Positions 61,345-64,000 of a DNA stretch of 64,000 nt are shown one piece after another. Every line of letters starts with the position of its first letter. Position 1 is the stretch's first letter. The notes beneath the pieces were generated by a model. That model saw only the letters and a program-made list of their open reading frames with translations, did no database searches and was not told the DNA's origin. The position numbers were made by a program, and so were the translations under genes. Origin of the DNA: Coccinella septempunctata (lineage: Eukaryota > Arthropoda > Insecta > Coleoptera > Coccinellidae); NCBI RefSeq assembly GCF_907165205.1, contig NC_058196.1, forward strand, positions 32,654,501 to 32,718,500, given 5' to 3'.

Positions 61345-63720
61345 ATAGTATTTGAATAAGAAAATCTATCAGAAATATTGTCGGTAGTTTAATTCTTGAA
61401 TAAATCGCATTGATATATTCCATTATAAAGGAAATGAGGTTTCTCGCTTAATCCAGCGTTAAAGTCCCCCATCTTCAAATTTAGATTGTAGTGGATTCTT
61501 CCAAGAATATTGATATTTGGTTAATCTCAACGGTTTTTCTGGTTATTACAAACTAATTTCAATTGTGTTTCGCTTTTCCAATAGTAGAATTGATCAGAAA
61601 AGTAGTTGATTGCATAATTCTTGAAAAGTCGCATTGATATATTCGATTACAATGGAATTGAGGTTTCTCGCTTACTCCATCGTTGAAGTCTCCTATCGTG
61701 AAATTCAGATTATAGTGGATTTTGCTGAATATATCGATATTTTATGAATCTCAGGAGTTTTAATAGTGAAAACTAACTCAATTTGATTGTGTTTCTCTAT
61801 TCGAATAAGAAAATCTATCAGAAATATTATCGGTGGTTTAATTCTTGAATAAATCGCATTGATATATTCCATTATAAAGGAAATGAGGTTTCTCGCTTAA
61901 TCCAGCGTTAAAGTCCCCCATCTTCAAATTTAGATTGTAGTGGATTCTTCCAAGAATATTGATATTTGGTTAATCTCAACGGTTTTTCTGGTTATTACAA
62001 ACTAATTTCAATTGTGTTTCGCTTTTCCAATAGTAGAATTGATCAGAAAAGTAGTTGATTGCATAATTCTTGAAAAGTCGCATTGATATATTCGATTACA
62101 ATGGAATTGAGGTTTCTCGCTTACTCCATCGTTGAAGTCTCCTATCGTGAAATTCAGATTATAGTGGATTTTGCTGAATATATCGGTATTTTATGAATCT
62201 CAGGAGTTTTAATAGTGAAAACTAACTCAATTTGATTGTGTTTCTCTATTCGAATAAGAAAATCTATCAGAAATATTATCGGTGGTTTAATTCTTGAATA
62301 AATCGCATTGATATATTCCATTATAAAGGAAATGAGGTTTCTCGCTTAATCCAGCGTTAAAGTCCCCCATCTTCAAATTTAGATTGTAGTGGATTCTTCC
62401 AAGAATATTGATATTTGGTTAATCTCAACGGTTTTTCTGGTTATTACAAACTAATTTCAATTGTGTTTCGCTTTTCCAATAGTAGAATTGATCAGAAAAG
62501 TAGTTGATTGCATAATTCTTGAAAAGTCGCATTGATATATTCGATTACAATGGAATTGAGGTTTCTCGCTTACTCCATCGTTGAAGTCTCCTATCGTGAA
62601 ATTCAGATTATAGTGGATTTTGCTGAATATATCGGTATTTTATGAATCTCAGGAGTTTTAATAGTGAAAACTAACTCGATTTGATTGTGTTTCTCTATTC
62701 GAATAAGAAAATCGATCAGAAATATTGTCGGTAGTTTGATTCTTGAATGCATCGCATTGATACATTGCATTTTGAAGGAAATGAGGTTTCTCGCTTAGTC
62801 CAGCGTTTAAGTCTCCCATCTTCAAATTTAGATTATAGTGGTTTCTCCTAATAATATTGATATTTGGTTAATCTCAACGGTTTTTCTAGTCATTACAAAC
62901 TAATTTCAATTGTGTTTCGCTTTTCCAATAGTAGAATTGATCAGAAAAGTCGTTGATTGCATAATTCTTGACAAGACGCATTGATATATTCGATTACAAA
63001 GTAATTGAGGTTTCTCTCTTACTCCATCGTTGAAGTCTCCTATCGTGAAATTCAGATTATAGTGGATTTTGCTGAATATATCGGTATTTTATGAATCTCA
63101 GGAGTTTTAATAGTGAAAACTAACTCAATTTAATTGTGTTTCTCTATTCGAATAAGAAAATCTATCAGAAATATTGTCGGTCGTTTAATTCTTGAATAAA
63201 TCGCATTGACATATTGCATTATAAAGGAAATGAGGTTTCTCGCCTAATCCAGCGTTGAAGTCTCCTATCTTCAAATTGAGATTGTAGTGGATTCTCCTAA
63301 TAATATTGATATTTGGTTAATCTCAACGGTTTTTCTAGTCATTACAAACTAATTTCAATTGTGTTTCGCTTTTTCAATAGTAGAATCGATCAGAAAAGTC
63401 GTTGATTGCATAATTCTTGACAAGACGCATTGATATATTTCATTACAGAGGAATGTAGGTTTCTCGCTTACTCCGTCGTTGAAGTCTCCCACGTTAAATT
63501 CAGATAATAGTTGATTCTTCCAAATATAATGATATTTTATTGATGTTAGCAGTTCTTCGAGTGAAAAATAACTTCATTTCAATTGTGTTTCTCTGTTTGA
63601 ATGAAAGAATCTATCAAAAATATCGTTGAATGTTCGATTCTTGAAAAAACTCATTATTAAATTATAGTACGAAGGAAACGTGGTCTCTCCCTTAACCAAT
63701 CATTTAAATCTCTCTAGCTT
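61345..63720. repeat. 448-bp dimeric satellite, array 2
   Basis: The marker cggtagttt/cggtggttt/cggtcgttt recurs at 61382, 61831, 62280, 62729 and 63178, a strict 449-bp step, giving five units of the same two-part monomer as array 1. The first three units are nearly identical (for example all have 'aaagtccccc'), while the last units and the right edge (63480-63720) are diverged, again pointing to recent local amplification. Confidence 0.93.
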
Positions 63721-64000
63721 AACACAGAATAAGGTTGATGATATTGAAATTTTCTGCTTTTACTGTATGTATTGTGAAAATCAATGTCCTAGATTTCAGG
63801 GGTGATATAAATTTCACTCGGTCCCTGTTCAAACCCGTCCGTTTCACCCGCCACTGGACACAGGTGATTCTGACCGTTCTAAGTCAACGTGTGAGTGATG
63901 ACAGGACAGGCAGACATCGAAGGCCATCGACTCTGGCTATCGAGGCCCCCAGGACCTGTACGGGAACACATTTCCAATCTGTGGACGTATGCCTTTGGTC
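63721..64000. other. Right edge, unique and less AT-rich
   Basis: After about 63797 the sequence is non-repetitive and noticeably richer in G+C than the satellite, with no stop-free frame long enough to call. It could be the start of another gene or element beyond the window. Confidence 0.35.

Noticed and set aside
57384..63720. CRISPR-like regular repeats
   Set aside because: The repeats are contiguous 224/448-bp satellite units with no spacers, in eukaryotic DNA.

Overview
The window is eukaryotic, almost certainly insect nuclear DNA. It is AT-rich, its genes are spliced with GT-AG introns, and it carries mariner transposase remnants, TA-flanked inverted-repeat elements and a degenerate CCTAA (insect telomere-type) tract. 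A beetle is my best guess from the repeat style, but nothing in the sequence proves the order.

Four protein genes can be supported. (1) The last three exons of a plus-strand acidic C2H2 zinc-finger gene (14020-20987; its 5' exons were not found). (2) A complete minus-strand FMR1/FXR-family gene (start 34995, stop 23614). Its 12 coding exons join in phase to 622 aa, with Agenet/Tudor repeats, KH0, KH1, KH2, NES and RGG regions. The RGG exon also has an open read-through version that stops at 29420. (3) A complete plus-strand WDR44 gene (35326-41652, 11 exons, 996 aa), divergent from FMR1 across only 330 bp. (4) A complete minus-strand centrobin-like coiled-coil gene (start 45936, stop 41897, 9 exons, about 947 aa). 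The genes form two convergent pairs (zinc finger/FMR1 and WDR44/centrobin) around one divergent promoter. The WDR44 and centrobin 3' UTRs appear to overlap.

The rest is repeats. From 1 to 13.9 kb there is no supportable gene; it holds a 121-bp MITE, a short array of a 175-bp satellite (9.24-9.97 kb) and a nested 17-bp/530-bp minisatellite (11.75-13.95 kb). The FMR1 and WDR44 introns hold a TIR element with a long hairpin nested in it, a 22-bp minisatellite and a 670-bp tandem duplication. From 46 to 64 kb there are no intact genes: a foldback element, a mariner copy split into two opposed halves that each abut 175-bp satellite arrays, an intact-looking TIR element, two arrays of a dimeric 448-bp satellite, and a second mariner pseudogene.

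The most unusual structure is the 175-bp satellite. It occurs at three places, and at two of them it directly abuts broken mariner transposase, in the same relative orientation in both halves. This suggests a satellite array embedded in, and perhaps spread by, a mariner-derived element. Splice structures come from reading consensus sites and phase by eye; no alignment or transcript data were available.
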